Below, piece by piece: positions 25,630-33,331 of a stretch of 64,000 nucleotides of DNA; the stretch's first letter is position 1, and each line of letters begins with the position of its first letter. The position numbers and the translations under genes are program-made. Location of the stretch: the NCBI GenBank assembly GCA_015056415.1, contig SVGJ01000006.1, forward strand, positions 25,226 to 89,225, in the 5' to 3' direction. The stretch comes from Clostridiales bacterium. Lineage in GTDB: Bacteria; Bacillota; Clostridia; Christensenellales; Aristaeellaceae. Below the pieces are notes generated by a model. That model made no database searches. It was not told where the DNA came from and saw only the letters and a program-made list of their open reading frames with translations.

Positions 25630-25899
25630 GCCCAAGGGGACGCCGTCCCCTTGGGAATCCCCTGCCAAAGGGTCTTCGACCCTCTGGACACCCTTTTGGG
25701 CGAAATCCGGCAACGCGTTATCCTCGCCGGGGTCACGGCGCATAACGGATGCGCCGCGACGCACAGCCGCACCCCCGCGTCGCGGTGCGCCCTCCGCGCG
25801 CCGTGACCCCTGCTCGGAGATCGCATAGCAGCGTTATCCCCGAACGGGATTCTTAAGGGATGAAATCCCTTAAGCGGGGTGCAGGGGCAGCGCCCCTGC
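25629..25899. repeat. Palindrome array between aspS and asp23
   Basis: This gap holds CCCAAGGGGACGCCGTCCCCTTGGG (cited by its arms CCCAAGGGGAC/GTCCCCTTGGG), a CAAAGGGTCTTCGACCCTCTGG hairpin, then two inverted copies of the dispersed GC-rich palindrome (25729-25762 and 25773-25810). A CTTAAGGGAT/ATCCCTTAAG hairpin (about 25852-25876) and GCAGGGGCAGCGCCCCTGC (about 25880-25898), which abuts the aspS stop, complete it. No gene is apparent. Confidence 0.8.
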
Positions 25900-27678
25900 T
25901 CACTCCTCGTCCTTCACGATGGCAATGTGCAATTCGTCCAGCTGCTTCTGCTCCACGGTGCCGGGGGCGCCCATCATCAGGTCCTGGGCGTTCTTGTTCA
26001 TGGGGAAGACGATGACCTCGCGGATGGAGTCCTCGCCGGCCAGCAGCATGACCATGCGGTCCACGCCGGGGGCGATGCCGGCATGGGGCGGAGCGCCGTA
26101 GCAGAAGGCGTTGTACATGGCGGGGAACTTGGCCTTCACGTCCTCCTCGCCCAGGCGCACCATCTGGAAGGCCTTGATCATGATCTCGGGATCATGGTTA
26201 CGCACGGCGCCGGAGGACAGCTCCACGCCGTTGCAGACCAGGTCGTACTGGAAGGCGGTGATGGACAGGGGATCCACCTCGCCCGCGGCGGCCTTGTTCA
26301 GGATCTCCAGGCCGCCGTTGGGCATGGAGAAGGGGTTGTGGCAGAACTCCAATTCGCCGGATTCCTCGCCGATCTCGTACATGGGGAAATCCACGATCCA
26401 GCAGAACTCATAGCGCTCCCGGTCGATATGCTGGGGAGCCAGCTCGGCCACCATCTTGCGCAGGGTGCCGGCGGTTTTCTGGGCGGCGAGCTTCTTGCCG
26501 CAGGTCAGACCCACGAAGGTATTGGGCTTCAGGCCCAGGGCGGCGATGATCTCGTCCTTCTTGTCCTGGAGGAACTTGGCGATGCCGCCGGCGATCTCGC
26601 CCTTCTCGTCCACCTTGAACCAGAAGGCCTTGTTGCCGGTGACCACCTCCACATCGGCGCAGAGCTTGTCGATCTGCTTGCGGGTGGCGGTCATGTCGGA
26701 GACGACGACGGCCTTGACCACATTGCCCTCGAAGGGGCCGAAGCCGCAGGAGCCGATCAGTCCGGTGACGTCGGTCAGGGTCAGGTCGATGCGCAGGTCG
26801 GGCTTATCGGAGCCATAGACCTCCATGGCCTCGTTGAAGGGGATGCGTTTGAAGGGTGCGGAGGAAGCGATGTTATACTTGCCATACTTGGCGAAGATGG
26901 GCGGCAGCACGTCCTCCAGCACGGCGAAGACGTCGTCCTGGGAGGCGAAGGCCATCTCCATGTCCAGCTGATAGAACTCGCCGGGGCTGCGGTCGCCGCG
27001 GGCGTCCTCGTCGCGGAAGCAGGGGGCGATCTGGAAATACTTGTCGAAGCCGGAGGTCATCAGCAGCTGCTTGAACTGCTGGGGAGCCTGGGGCAGGGCG
27101 TAGAACATACCCGGATGCTTGCGGGCAGGCACCAGGTAGTCACGGGCGCCCTCGGGCGAGGAAGCCGTCAGGATGGGGGTGGTGATCTCCAGGAAGCCGT
27201 GCTCGTTCATGGCATTGCGCAGGGCAGAGACCACGTTGCAGCGCATGATGATGTTCTTCTTCACCTCGGGGTTGCGCAGGTCCAGGTAGCGGTACTTGAG
27301 GCGCAGGGTCTCGTCGGCCTCCTTGGAGCGGTTGATCTGGAAGGGCAGCTCATTGTAGCGGCAGCGGCCCAGCACCTCGATCTTCTCGGGCACGACCTCG
27401 ATGTCGCCGGTCTCCATCTTGGGGTTCTTGGAGTCGCGCTCACGCACCACGCCGGTGACGGCGATGGTGGATTCCTTGTTCAGGCCCTTGATCACGGCCA
27501 TCATCTCTTCGGTCTCCACCACGATCTGGGTGGTGCCGTAGAAGTCGCGCAGGACCACGAAGGCCAGGTTGCCGGAGACCTCGCGGACATTTTCCATCCA
27601 GCCGCAGAGCTGCACGGTCTTGCCGCAGTCAGCCATGCGCAGTTCATTACAGGTATGGGTACGGTTCTGCATATTCAT
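25900..27678 (-). CDS. aspS: Aspartyl-tRNA synthetase
   Basis: It charges tRNA-Asp. The 592-residue class IIb enzyme has the N-terminal OB-fold anticodon domain (CGWMENVREVSG), motif 2 (FRDEDARGDRSPGEFYQLDMEM, cited in part: CFRDEDARGDR), the bacterial insertion (GAD) domain between about residues 290 and 420, and motif 3 GIAPGVDRMVML. Two starts compete: ATG at 27678 and, two codons in, ATG at 27672, which has better spacing from GAGG. The gene follows hisS after only four bases and is under the same T-box leader. Discrimination from AspRS of the archaeal (non-discriminating) type is clear from the insertion domain. Confidence 0.96.
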   Translation of the reverse strand: MNMQNRTHTCNELRMADCGKTVQLCGWMENVREVSGNLAFVVLRDFYGTTQIVVETEEMMAVIKGLNKESTIAVTGVVRERDSKNPKMETGDIEVVPEKIEVLGRCRYNELPFQINRSKEADETLRLKYRYLDLRNPEVKKNIIMRCNVVSALRNAMNEHGFLEITTPILTASSPEGARDYLVPARKHPGMFYALPQAPQQFKQLLMTSGFDKYFQIAPCFRDEDARGDRSPGEFYQLDMEMAFASQDDVFAVLEDVLPPIFAKYGKYNIASSAPFKRIPFNEAMEVYGSDKPDLRIDLTLTDVTGLIGSCGFGPFEGNVVKAVVVSDMTATRKQIDKLCADVEVVTGNKAFWFKVDEKGEIAGGIAKFLQDKKDEIIAALGLKPNTFVGLTCGKKLAAQKTAGTLRKMVAELAPQHIDRERYEFCWIVDFPMYEIGEESGELEFCHNPFSMPNGGLEILNKAAAGEVDPLSITAFQYDLVCNGVELSSGAVRNHDPEIMIKAFQMVRLGEEDVKAKFPAMYNAFCYGAPPHAGIAPGVDRMVMLLAGEDSIREVIVFPMNKNAQDLMMGAPGTVEQKQLDELHIAIVKDEE

Positions 27679-27682
27679 TACC

Positions 27683-28945
27683 TCACTTCAGCATATCGTT
27701 CACGGCCTCGGCGGCTTCGCTGATGGCCACAGTGCGTTCCTCGCGGGTGTTCATGTTCTTGATCTTCACAACGCCGCTTGCCACTTCATCATCGCCCAGG
27801 GTGGCGCACAGGGGCGCGCCGGTCTTGTTGGCATACTTGAACTGGGCCTTCAGGCTGCGGCCGGTATGATCCATATCCGCCTTGACGCCCGCGTTGCGCA
27901 GCTGCTGCACCAGGGAGAAGGCGGCGATCTTGTTATCGCCCATGAAGGTGACGAACACATCGTACTGGTTGGGCTTGGGCAGCTCGATGCCCTCACCGTC
28001 CAGGAGCATCAGCACGCGCTCGATGCCCATGCCGAAGCCCACGGCGCTCAATTCGGGGCCTCCCAGCTGCTCCACCAGGTTGTCGTAACGGCCGCCGCCG
28101 CACACGGTCAGGTTGCCGTCCTTGGTGGTGGTGATCAGCTCAAACACGGTCTTGGTGTAGTAGTCCAGGCCGCGGACGATGCGGCTGTCGATCTGGTAAG
28201 GGATACCGGCGGCAGCCAGGCACTGCTGCAGCTGGGCGAAGTGCTCCCTGCACTCGTCGCACAGCACATCCAGCATGGAGGGCGCGTCCTTCACCAGCTC
28301 CTGGCAGTGCTTTTCCTTGCAGTCCAGCACGCGCAGAGGGTTGCGCTCGAAGCGGGTCTTGCAGGTGGCGCACATCTCGCCGATGCGGTCGGCCAGGTAC
28401 TCCTTGAGCAGAGCGTGGTACTTCGGGCGGCACTGGGGGCAGCCGATGGAGTTGATGTTCACGGAGAGGTTCTTCACCCCCAGCTCGGACAGCAGGTGGA
28501 AGGCGGCCATGATCAATTCCGCATCGGCGGTGGCATCCTTGGCGCCGAAACACTCCATGCCAAACTGGTGGTGCTCGCGCAGGCGGCCGTTCTGGGGCGC
28601 CTCATAGCGGAAGATGGGCGCATTGAGGTAGTACATCTTGCAGGGCAGCGCGTCAGCGTAGAGGCTGTGCTCCACCAGGGCGCGCACGGCGCCGGCGGTG
28701 CCCTCGGGCTTCAGGGTGATGCTGCGATCGCCCTTGTCCTTGAAGGTGTACATTTCCTTCTGCACGATGTCGGTGGTGTCGCCCACGCCGCGCAGGAACA
28801 GCTCCGTGTGCTCAAACACGGGAGTGCGGACCTCACGGTAGCCTGCCTCGGCGGCGATCCGGCGTTCCAGCGCCTCCACATACTGGAAGCGATAGCTGTC
28901 CTGGGGCAGCACGTCCTTGGTGCCGCGGGGAGCCTGTGTCAACAT
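27683..28945 (-). CDS. hisS: Histidyl-tRNA synthetase
   Basis: It charges tRNA-His. The 420-residue protein has the HisRS start APRGTKDVLP, the FEHTELFLRGVGDTTDIVQKEMYTF region (cited in part: FLRGVG), LKPEGTA, motif 2 with FRYEAPQNGRLREHHQFG (RYExPQxGRxREF type), the LDYYTKTVFE histidine motif, and VGFGMGIERVLML. Cys-rich insert residues between 190 and 250 (CPQCRP, CATC, CDEC) form a likely metal-binding knob seen in some clostridial HisRS. The ATG at 28945 follows GGAGG. It is the first gene after a T-box leader and aspS follows. Confidence 0.97.
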   Translation of the reverse strand: MLTQAPRGTKDVLPQDSYRFQYVEALERRIAAEAGYREVRTPVFEHTELFLRGVGDTTDIVQKEMYTFKDKGDRSITLKPEGTAGAVRALVEHSLYADALPCKMYYLNAPIFRYEAPQNGRLREHHQFGMECFGAKDATADAELIMAAFHLLSELGVKNLSVNINSIGCPQCRPKYHALLKEYLADRIGEMCATCKTRFERNPLRVLDCKEKHCQELVKDAPSMLDVLCDECREHFAQLQQCLAAAGIPYQIDSRIVRGLDYYTKTVFELITTTKDGNLTVCGGGRYDNLVEQLGGPELSAVGFGMGIERVLMLLDGEGIELPKPNQYDVFVTFMGDNKIAAFSLVQQLRNAGVKADMDHTGRSLKAQFKYANKTGAPLCATLGDDEVASGVVKIKNMNTREERTVAISEAAEAVNDMLK

Positions 28946-28974
28946 AAAAATCCCTCCTGTATGGTCGTCCTGCA

Positions 28975-29205
28975 TAGAGAAAGCCCCATGCAGAATAAAG
29001 AACTGCATGGGGCGAAAAAGCAATTTTCGCGGTGCCACCCTGCTTCGCGGCAAAGCGCCGCCTTGTTTCCCCCTGTAACGCGAGGACGCGCCTGATTCTC
29101 ACCAGGAGGCTCCGAGGTGTCTCCGCGCGGGATCCGACGGGAATTTTCAGCATTCATTCCCTCTCTGTGGACGGTCTCCGCGCGCTCTTCTCATCACGGC
29201 CATAC
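28975..29205 (-). ncRNA. T-box leader of hisS-aspS with GACAC specifier region
   Basis: On the minus strand the T-box core AGGGTGGCACCGCG (29028-29041) is followed by a terminator with perfect arms GCCCCATGCAG and CTGCATGGGGC (about 28983-29013) and a T-rich tail. The Stem I region begins near 29195, with an AGAGAG-containing bulge. On the 3' side of the distal part is GGAGACACC: GACAC (29117-29121) can be read as GAC (Asp, followed by A) or CAC (His, shifted by two bases). The position of the codon relative to the loop cannot be fixed by eye. Confidence 0.88.
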
Positions 29206-29210
29206 AAGGG

Positions 29211-29239
29211 ATTTTATCAGGATTTCGCAGGGTTGTCAA
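29211..29239 (-). promoter_or_regulatory. Sigma-A type promoter for hisS-aspS
   Basis: On the minus strand TTGACA (29234-29239) and TAAAAT (29211-29216) are 17 bases apart. It starts four bases past the end of the upstream gene. Confidence 0.85.
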
Positions 29240-29243
29240 TGGT

Positions 29244-30242
29244 TTACCAGGTGTATTTCAGCGCAGTCTTCACACAGGACTGGTGATCGCTGTCCACCTT
29301 GTTGGTGCCATGGGTCTTACTGCCTGTGAAGTGCACGCAGAAATGCCCGTTGAAGCCATTGGAAATGGTGGATGTACCGTGGGGCATCCCATTCATGGAG
29401 GCAGCGTAGACGTGTCCGTTATACTTCACCAGAATGGGCCGGCGTTTCCAGCTCCAGCTGCCGCCGTAGATGGACTTCATGGTGGCGGTATCCGCCTTGC
29501 TGGCAGGCTCGGTATCCATGTGGCTGGAGCCGCTCCACCGCACCGCCTGGAAGGTCTTGCCGGTGTAAACGTCCTTGATGGTCACCGTGGCGCCCTTGGG
29601 GATCACGTTCTCATTGCCGAACCAGTTCAGGGATTCCGTCTTGATCTTGCTCGTCTGAGAAACGGTGGTCCCCGCAGTGCTGAAGAGCTTGCCAAGGGTC
29701 AGCTTGCCGGCGATGCCGTCACGGGTCAGGCCGTTCTTTTGCTGGAAGGCCTTCACCGCCGCCGTGGTGCCGCTGCCGTAGATACCGTCGATCCGGCCTG
29801 TATAGAAGCCTTTGTTTTTCAGCGCCTGCTGAAGTGTTTTTACATGATTGCCCCGGCTGCCCGGACGGGAGGTGGCCGGAGTACCGGCAGAGACGGCGGC
29901 GCCGGAATTGGTTTCCTCCTTATTGTTCGGCGCAGGCGTAGCGGAGTCCGCTGTTTTCTCCTCTTCTACCGTACCGGACACCTTCACGTATTGCTTCATT
30001 ACATAACCGGTGTATTTGCCATAGCTGACCTTGTACCAATCGCCGCTGGCGCTGAGGATCTCCAGCCTGTCGCCCCTGTCCAGGGTCTGCAGAGCGCGGC
30101 TGGACTTGCTGGCCGCCTTGCGCAGGATCAGGGATGAGGTATTCACCTTGCCCTCCGCCGCCAGGGCGGAAGAAGCGCTCATCATCAATATCGCTGCAAT
30201 ACTTGCCGCTGCGAGGCGGCGCAGTTGCTTCATCATTCGCAT
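29244..30242 (-). CDS. Secreted SH3b/peptidoglycan-binding protein with uncharacterised C-terminal domain
   Basis: The 332-residue protein has a signal peptide (about residues 1-28), an SH3b unit (about 30-88), a Ser/Thr/Pro linker and a peptidoglycan-binding domain (about 127-190, VKTLQQALKNKGFYTGRIDGIYG). The last domain of about 115 residues I cannot name. It carries GSSHMDTEP, SWSWKRRPILV, MNGMPHGTSTI, and GHFCVHFTGSKTHG followed by DSDHQ. The spaced His, Cys, His and Asp residues look like an active site, perhaps a wall hydrolase or transpeptidase, but this is a guess. The ATG at 30242 follows AAAGGAG. Confidence 0.75.
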   Translation of the reverse strand: MRMMKQLRRLAAASIAAILMMSASSALAAEGKVNTSSLILRKAASKSSRALQTLDRGDRLEILSASGDWYKVSYGKYTGYVMKQYVKVSGTVEEEKTADSATPAPNNKEETNSGAAVSAGTPATSRPGSRGNHVKTLQQALKNKGFYTGRIDGIYGSGTTAAVKAFQQKNGLTRDGIAGKLTLGKLFSTAGTTVSQTSKIKTESLNWFGNENVIPKGATVTIKDVYTGKTFQAVRWSGSSHMDTEPASKADTATMKSIYGGSWSWKRRPILVKYNGHVYAASMNGMPHGTSTISNGFNGHFCVHFTGSKTHGTNKVDSDHQSCVKTALKYTW

Positions 30243-30264
30243 GGATTCATCTCCTTTCGCCCAA

Positions 30265-30293
30265 ACTATATTACATTTGTGTGACGTTTTCAA
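30265..30293 (-). promoter_or_regulatory. Promoter for the SH3b/PG-binding gene
   Basis: On the minus strand TTGAAA (30288-30293) and TATAGT (30265-30270) are separated by 17 bases. Confidence 0.65.
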
Positions 30294-30362
30294 GAAAACC
30301 CATGTCATATTTACAAAACTGTAAGACCTGTAACACAGGCGCAGAAAAAGTGTGGAAATGTG

Positions 30363-30391
30363 TTGACAAAACGTCACGCCACGTGTATAAT
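30363..30391 (+). promoter_or_regulatory. Consensus promoter for rplJ-rplL
   Basis: A perfect TTGACA (30363-30368) and a perfect TATAAT (30386-30391) with a 17-base spacer, the strongest match in the window. Confidence 0.92.
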
Positions 30392-30409
30392 GACATACGG
30401 TTTTGAAGA

Positions 30410-30540
30410 AACCTGTGCCGTAGACAGCCGGTATCCGCAAGGATTTAAGGGAGTTCGCTCCGCCTGCCGAGGTGTGATGGATAGTTTTGTCAAGCTCTCC
30501 CTTGCGCCTGCGCAAGGGTTTTCTTTTACTCTCAAACCAT
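30410..30540 (+). ncRNA. Ribosomal L10-type leader of rplJ-rplL
   Basis: About 160 bases separate the promoter from rplJ and contain several hairpins. The last, CCCTTGCGCCTGCGCAAGGG (about 30508-30528), is followed by TTTTC. Position and layout match the L10(L12)4 autoregulatory leader, in which the ribosomal protein complex binds its own mRNA. Assigned mainly from context. Confidence 0.65.
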
Positions 30541-30559
30541 TGAGGAGGTGCAAGAAGAA

Positions 30560-31060
30560 ATGAGCAAGAATCGTGAGTTGAAGGTTCAGGTCGTGGCTGA
30601 CATTGTTGAGAAGATCAAGAATTGCCAGTCCATGGTGATCTGCTCCTACTCCGGCCTGACCGTGGAGCAGGTGACCAACCTGCGTAAGCTGTGCCGTGAT
30701 GAGGAAGTTCAGTACTGCGTGCTGAAGAACCGCCTGGTGCTGCGCGCCCTGCAGGAGCTGAACATCGAAGGTCTGGAAGGCCTGCTGGAAGGCCCCAACG
30801 CTTTCGTTTTCTCCACCAAGGACGTGACCAACGCCCCCAAGGTCGTGAACGACTTCATCGAGAAGAACAAGCTGCAGTCCCTGGAGATCAAGGGTGGCCT
30901 GATGGGCACCGAGGTCATGGACGTTGCCGCTGTGAAGGCTCTGGCCGCTCTGCCCAGCCGCGAAGAGCTGCTGGCCACCGTTGTGGGCTGCCTGGTCTCC
31001 CCCGTGTCTTCCCTGGTCGCCGTGCTGGACGAGATCGCCGAGCAGAAGGCTGCCGCCTGA
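30560..31060 (+). CDS. rplJ: 50S ribosomal protein L10
   Basis: It anchors L7/L12 dimers in the ribosomal stalk. The 166-residue protein begins SKNRELKVQVVADIVEKI, has the FTKDVTNAPKVV-type hydrophilic region (FSTKDVTNAPK) and the C-terminal ASLVSPVSSLVAVLDEIAEQK helix (SSLVAVLDEIAEQ) that binds L12. The ATG at 30560 follows AGGAGGTG at 30543-30550. It is followed by rplL with a 69-base gap. The leader contains the autoregulation site. Confidence 0.97.
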   Translation: MSKNRELKVQVVADIVEKIKNCQSMVICSYSGLTVEQVTNLRKLCRDEEVQYCVLKNRLVLRALQELNIEGLEGLLEGPNAFVFSTKDVTNAPKVVNDFIEKNKLQSLEIKGGLMGTEVMDVAAVKALAALPSREELLATVVGCLVSPVSSLVAVLDEIAEQKAAA

Positions 31061-31129
31061 TTCCCCTGGCCGCCTGACGGCCGCATAACAAAACAACAGA
31101 CATTTTTCTAAATTTGGAGGGAAAATAAA

Positions 31130-31501
31130 ATGACTCATCAGGAAATTCTGGACGCTATCAAGTCCATGACTCTGCTGGAGATCAAGGAACTGGTTGACGC
31201 TATGAAGGAAGAGTTCGGCGTGACCGGCGCTATCGCCGTTGCCGGTGGTGCTGCTCCCGCTGCTGCCGCTGCTGCCGAGGAAGAGAAGACCGAGTTCGAC
31301 GTCGTGCTGAAGGACGCCGGCTCCGAGAAGATCAAGGTCATCAAGGTTGTGCGCGAAGTCGTGTCCGGCCTGGGCCTGAAGGAAGCCAAGGAAATCGTGG
31401 AGTCTGCTCCCAAGACCATCAAGGAAGCCGTCTCCAAGGAAGAAGCCGAGAAGATCGCCGAGCAGTTCAAGGCTGTGGGCGCCACCGTCGAAATCAAGTA
31501 A
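31130..31501 (+). CDS. rplL: 50S ribosomal protein L7/L12
   Basis: This stalk protein binds translation factors. The 123-residue protein has the N-terminal dimerisation domain ([19 protein letters not shown]), an Ala-rich hinge at about residues 38-50, and the C-terminal factor-binding domain [18 protein letters not shown] with [16 protein letters not shown]. It follows rplJ in the standard order and ends at a terminator; rpoB is not next to it in this window. A GGAGG site precedes the ATG. Confidence 0.98.
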   Translation: MTHQEILDAIKSMTLLEIKELVDAMKEEFGVTGAIAVAGGAAPAAAAAAEEEKTEFDVVLKDAGSEKIKVIKVVREVVSGLGLKEAKEIVESAPKTIKEAVSKEEAEKIAEQFKAVGATVEIK

Positions 31502-31518
31502 TTTCGCGCAAGGCTTTC

Positions 31519-31549
31519 AAGGGTGCATCCGCAAGGGTGCGCCCTTTTT
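31519..31549 (+). terminator. Intrinsic terminator after rplL
   Basis: AAGGGTGCATCC pairs with GGGTGCGCCCTT around GCAA, followed by a T run. rpoBC is therefore not in the same transcript. Confidence 0.85.
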
Positions 31550-31628
31550 GTGTGTAAGCAGTGTCTTGTTTTCATCAGCCAGGTGTGATACATTGAGTTC
31601 AGCCATTCTGTTTTTTGGGAGGAAGAAC

Positions 31629-32039
31629 ATGAGCAAGGTATTTTCCCGGTGCGGCATGCGCTGCGATCTGTGCCTGATTTACCGCCCCAACGTGGAAAAG
31701 GAGGACCGCCGCGAAGCCATCTGCGCCGTATTCAGCAAAGTCTGGCCCGACCGCGCCTTCGACCCCGCGACCATCATCTGCGACGGATGCCTGAGCGACA
31801 AGACCGACGCCATCCTGCAGGATCCCGAATGCTCTGCCCGTGCCTGTGTGTTGGAAAAGGGCATCGAGCATTGCGGCCATTGTGACTGCTATCCCTGCCA
31901 CAAGTTCCCCGCCGAGCCGCCGAAGGAGTATATCTTCCAGAAGGTCGAGGTTGAAAAACAGTGGACCTGGGAGGATGAAAAGCTGATGGAGGCCTACACC
32001 TGCCGGAAGAACATGGACGAGTTCAGGCAGGGCCGGTAA
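31629..32039 (+). CDS. Cysteine-rich DUF3795-like protein
   Basis: The 136-residue protein has CGMRCDLC near the N terminus, then CDGC, CSARACVL and HCGHCDCYPCHKF with spacing typical of DUF3795 proteins, which are thought to bind zinc or an iron-sulfur cluster. The sequence reads as complete. The function is unknown. The ATG at 31629 follows GGGAGGAA. No promoter was assigned with confidence, and the riboswitch operon starts independently downstream. Confidence 0.7.
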   Translation: MSKVFSRCGMRCDLCLIYRPNVEKEDRREAICAVFSKVWPDRAFDPATIICDGCLSDKTDAILQDPECSARACVLEKGIEHCGHCDCYPCHKFPAEPPKEYIFQKVEVEKQWTWEDEKLMEAYTCRKNMDEFRQGR

Positions 32040-32094
32040 GAGCCTTCTCCGGCTTGACTTCTCCCCCCCGCCATGGTACAATACCCCCGTCAAC

Positions 32095-32290
32095 TGCATA
32101 CGATGAAGGTACGGTTTGAAACGTTGTTCACAAAGTAAACGCAAGAGGGAATCCGGTTCGAATCCGGAACAACCGCCATTACTGTATTTGACCAGATGAA
32201 AGCGCGCATACCATTGGGCTTCACGCCTGAGAAGGGCGCTTTTCCGCGGGATACCGCGTCGTCATAAGTCAGGATACCTGCCGTATCTTT
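32095..32290 (+). ncRNA. Cobalamin riboswitch aptamer
   Basis: The conserved AGAGGGAATCCGGTTCG/CCGGAACAACCGCC core, the TACTGTA segment, GAGAAGGGCG, and the B12-box AAGTCAGGATACCTGCC (about 32266-32284) appear in order and with usual spacing. The loop TTCGAATCC resembles a tRNA T-arm, but no tRNA fold accompanies it. It lies upstream of the ECF/DUF4430 operon, which it probably represses when cobalamin is bound. Confidence 0.92.
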
Positions 32291-32391
32291 ACAGGTTCAA
32301 CACAATTTGGTGTGAAGAGTGCAACCGATCGGTCAGCCCATATGGGCCTTTTGGGCGCACTCCTTTTCTGTGAGTGGGCCGCCGGTCTGTT

Positions 32392-32426
32392 GCGCTCCTT
32401 TGACTATTGTGTCAGGGGGCGCTTTT
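32392..32426 (+). terminator. Riboswitch expression-platform terminator
   Basis: GCGCTCCTTTGAC pairs with GTCAGGGGGCGC (one bulge, some G-U pairs) and is followed by TTTT, four bases before the GGAGGTGA of the next gene. A second possible hairpin with GAGTGC/GCACTC arms lies at about 32318-32372. Either may be the regulated element. Confidence 0.65.
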
Positions 32427-32443
32427 GATTGGAGGTGAACGCC

Positions 32444-32653
32444 ATGACCCCCGAAGAAAAGAGAATCTGGGCCGTCACCCAGCTGCAGACCCGCGCCGCG
32501 GCATTGCAGCGTTTACCGAAGAAAGACGACTTCGACGAGGTGACCCGCGCCCGCATCAAGGCATTTCTGGGGCCATGGCCGCGGGCGCTGGAAGCCGCCG
32601 GATTGAAACAACCCCGTCCGACCCCATCAAAGAAAAGGAGAGATCATCCATGA
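32444..32653 (+). CDS. Small protein with a homing-endonuclease-associated (HNH) repeat-like module
   Basis: This 69-residue protein is first in the B12-riboswitch operon. After a short lead it has one module, AALQRLPKKDDFDEVTRARIKAFLGPWPRALEAAGL (cited in part: FDEVTRARIKAFLGPWPRALEA), whose spacing recalls the repeat found beside HNH/homing endonucleases, usually a helix-rich DNA-binding unit with FG-W-ALxxAGL. The ATG at 32444 follows GGAGGTGA (32431-32438), and its stop overlaps the next ATG as ATGA. Why it sits in a vitamin-uptake operon is unclear. Confidence 0.65.
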   Translation: MTPEEKRIWAVTQLQTRAAALQRLPKKDDFDEVTRARIKAFLGPWPRALEAAGLKQPRPTPSKKRRDHP

Positions 32654-33330
32654 AGAAGTTCCTTTCCCTGCTGCTGGCGCTCATGACCCTTGCCCTTCCC
32701 GTCCTGGCTGAGGCTCCCGCTGTCAACGTTTATGTTTCCGTCACCGATGATACCGGAGCGCTGGCGCTGGCGTACCAGTCCGTCGCCGTCACCGACGCGG
32801 ACGCCGACGGCGTGCTGACCATCAACGACGCCCTGACCTGCGCCCACGCCGCCCATCATGAGCTGGGCGCGGACGCCTATGCCGCCAGCGCGACGGACTA
32901 CGGCATGTCCATGAACAGGCTGTGGAACGTGGAAAACGGCGGCAGCTACGGCTACTACCTGAACGACCTTTCCGCCTGGAGCCTGCTGGATCCCGTGGTC
33001 GAGGGCGATCACGTGAAGGCCTATTGCTTTACCGACCTGGCAGCCTGGTCCGATACGTATGCCTTCTTCCACGCTCCCGCGCTGAACGCCGGTGCCGGCG
33101 AAGCCATCACTCTGACCCTCTCCGCTGCGGCATTCGACGCCAGCTTCGCGCCCATCACCATTCCCGTGGCCGGGGCGACCATCACCGTGAACGGTGAATC
33201 CGCCAATGTGGTCACCGATGCCGAAGGCAAAACGACCATCACCCTCGCCGAATGCGGCGTGTATACCATCAGCGCCTCCACCGACGCCATGACCATGGTG
33301 GCTCCGGTGTGCGTGATCACCGTGGAGTAA
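32650..33330 (+). CDS. Secreted DUF4430 protein with Ig-like C-terminal domain
   Basis: The 226-residue protein has a signal peptide (about residues 1-20) and then a DUF4430-type domain (about 25-145) with YVSVTDDTG, LTINDALTCAHAAH, LWNVENGGSYGYYLND and GDHVKAYCFTD, the ligand-binding fold shared with the beta domain of intrinsic factor and transcobalamin. A C-terminal Ig-like/carboxypeptidase-regulatory-like module (about 160-226, IPVAGATITVNG) follows. There is no membrane anchor in the C terminus. It is co-regulated by the cobalamin riboswitch and overlaps the upstream small gene. Binding of a corrinoid is inferred. Confidence 0.78.
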   Translation: MKKFLSLLLALMTLALPVLAEAPAVNVYVSVTDDTGALALAYQSVAVTDADADGVLTINDALTCAHAAHHELGADAYAASATDYGMSMNRLWNVENGGSYGYYLNDLSAWSLLDPVVEGDHVKAYCFTDLAAWSDTYAFFHAPALNAGAGEAITLTLSAAAFDASFAPITIPVAGATITVNGESANVVTDAEGKTTITLAECGVYTISASTDAMTMVAPVCVITVE

Positions 33331-33331
33331 T

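Noticed and set aside
32150..32180. Possible tRNA because of a GGTTCGAATCC sequence
   Set aside because: It belongs to the conserved core of the cobalamin riboswitch; no acceptor or anticodon arms can be found.
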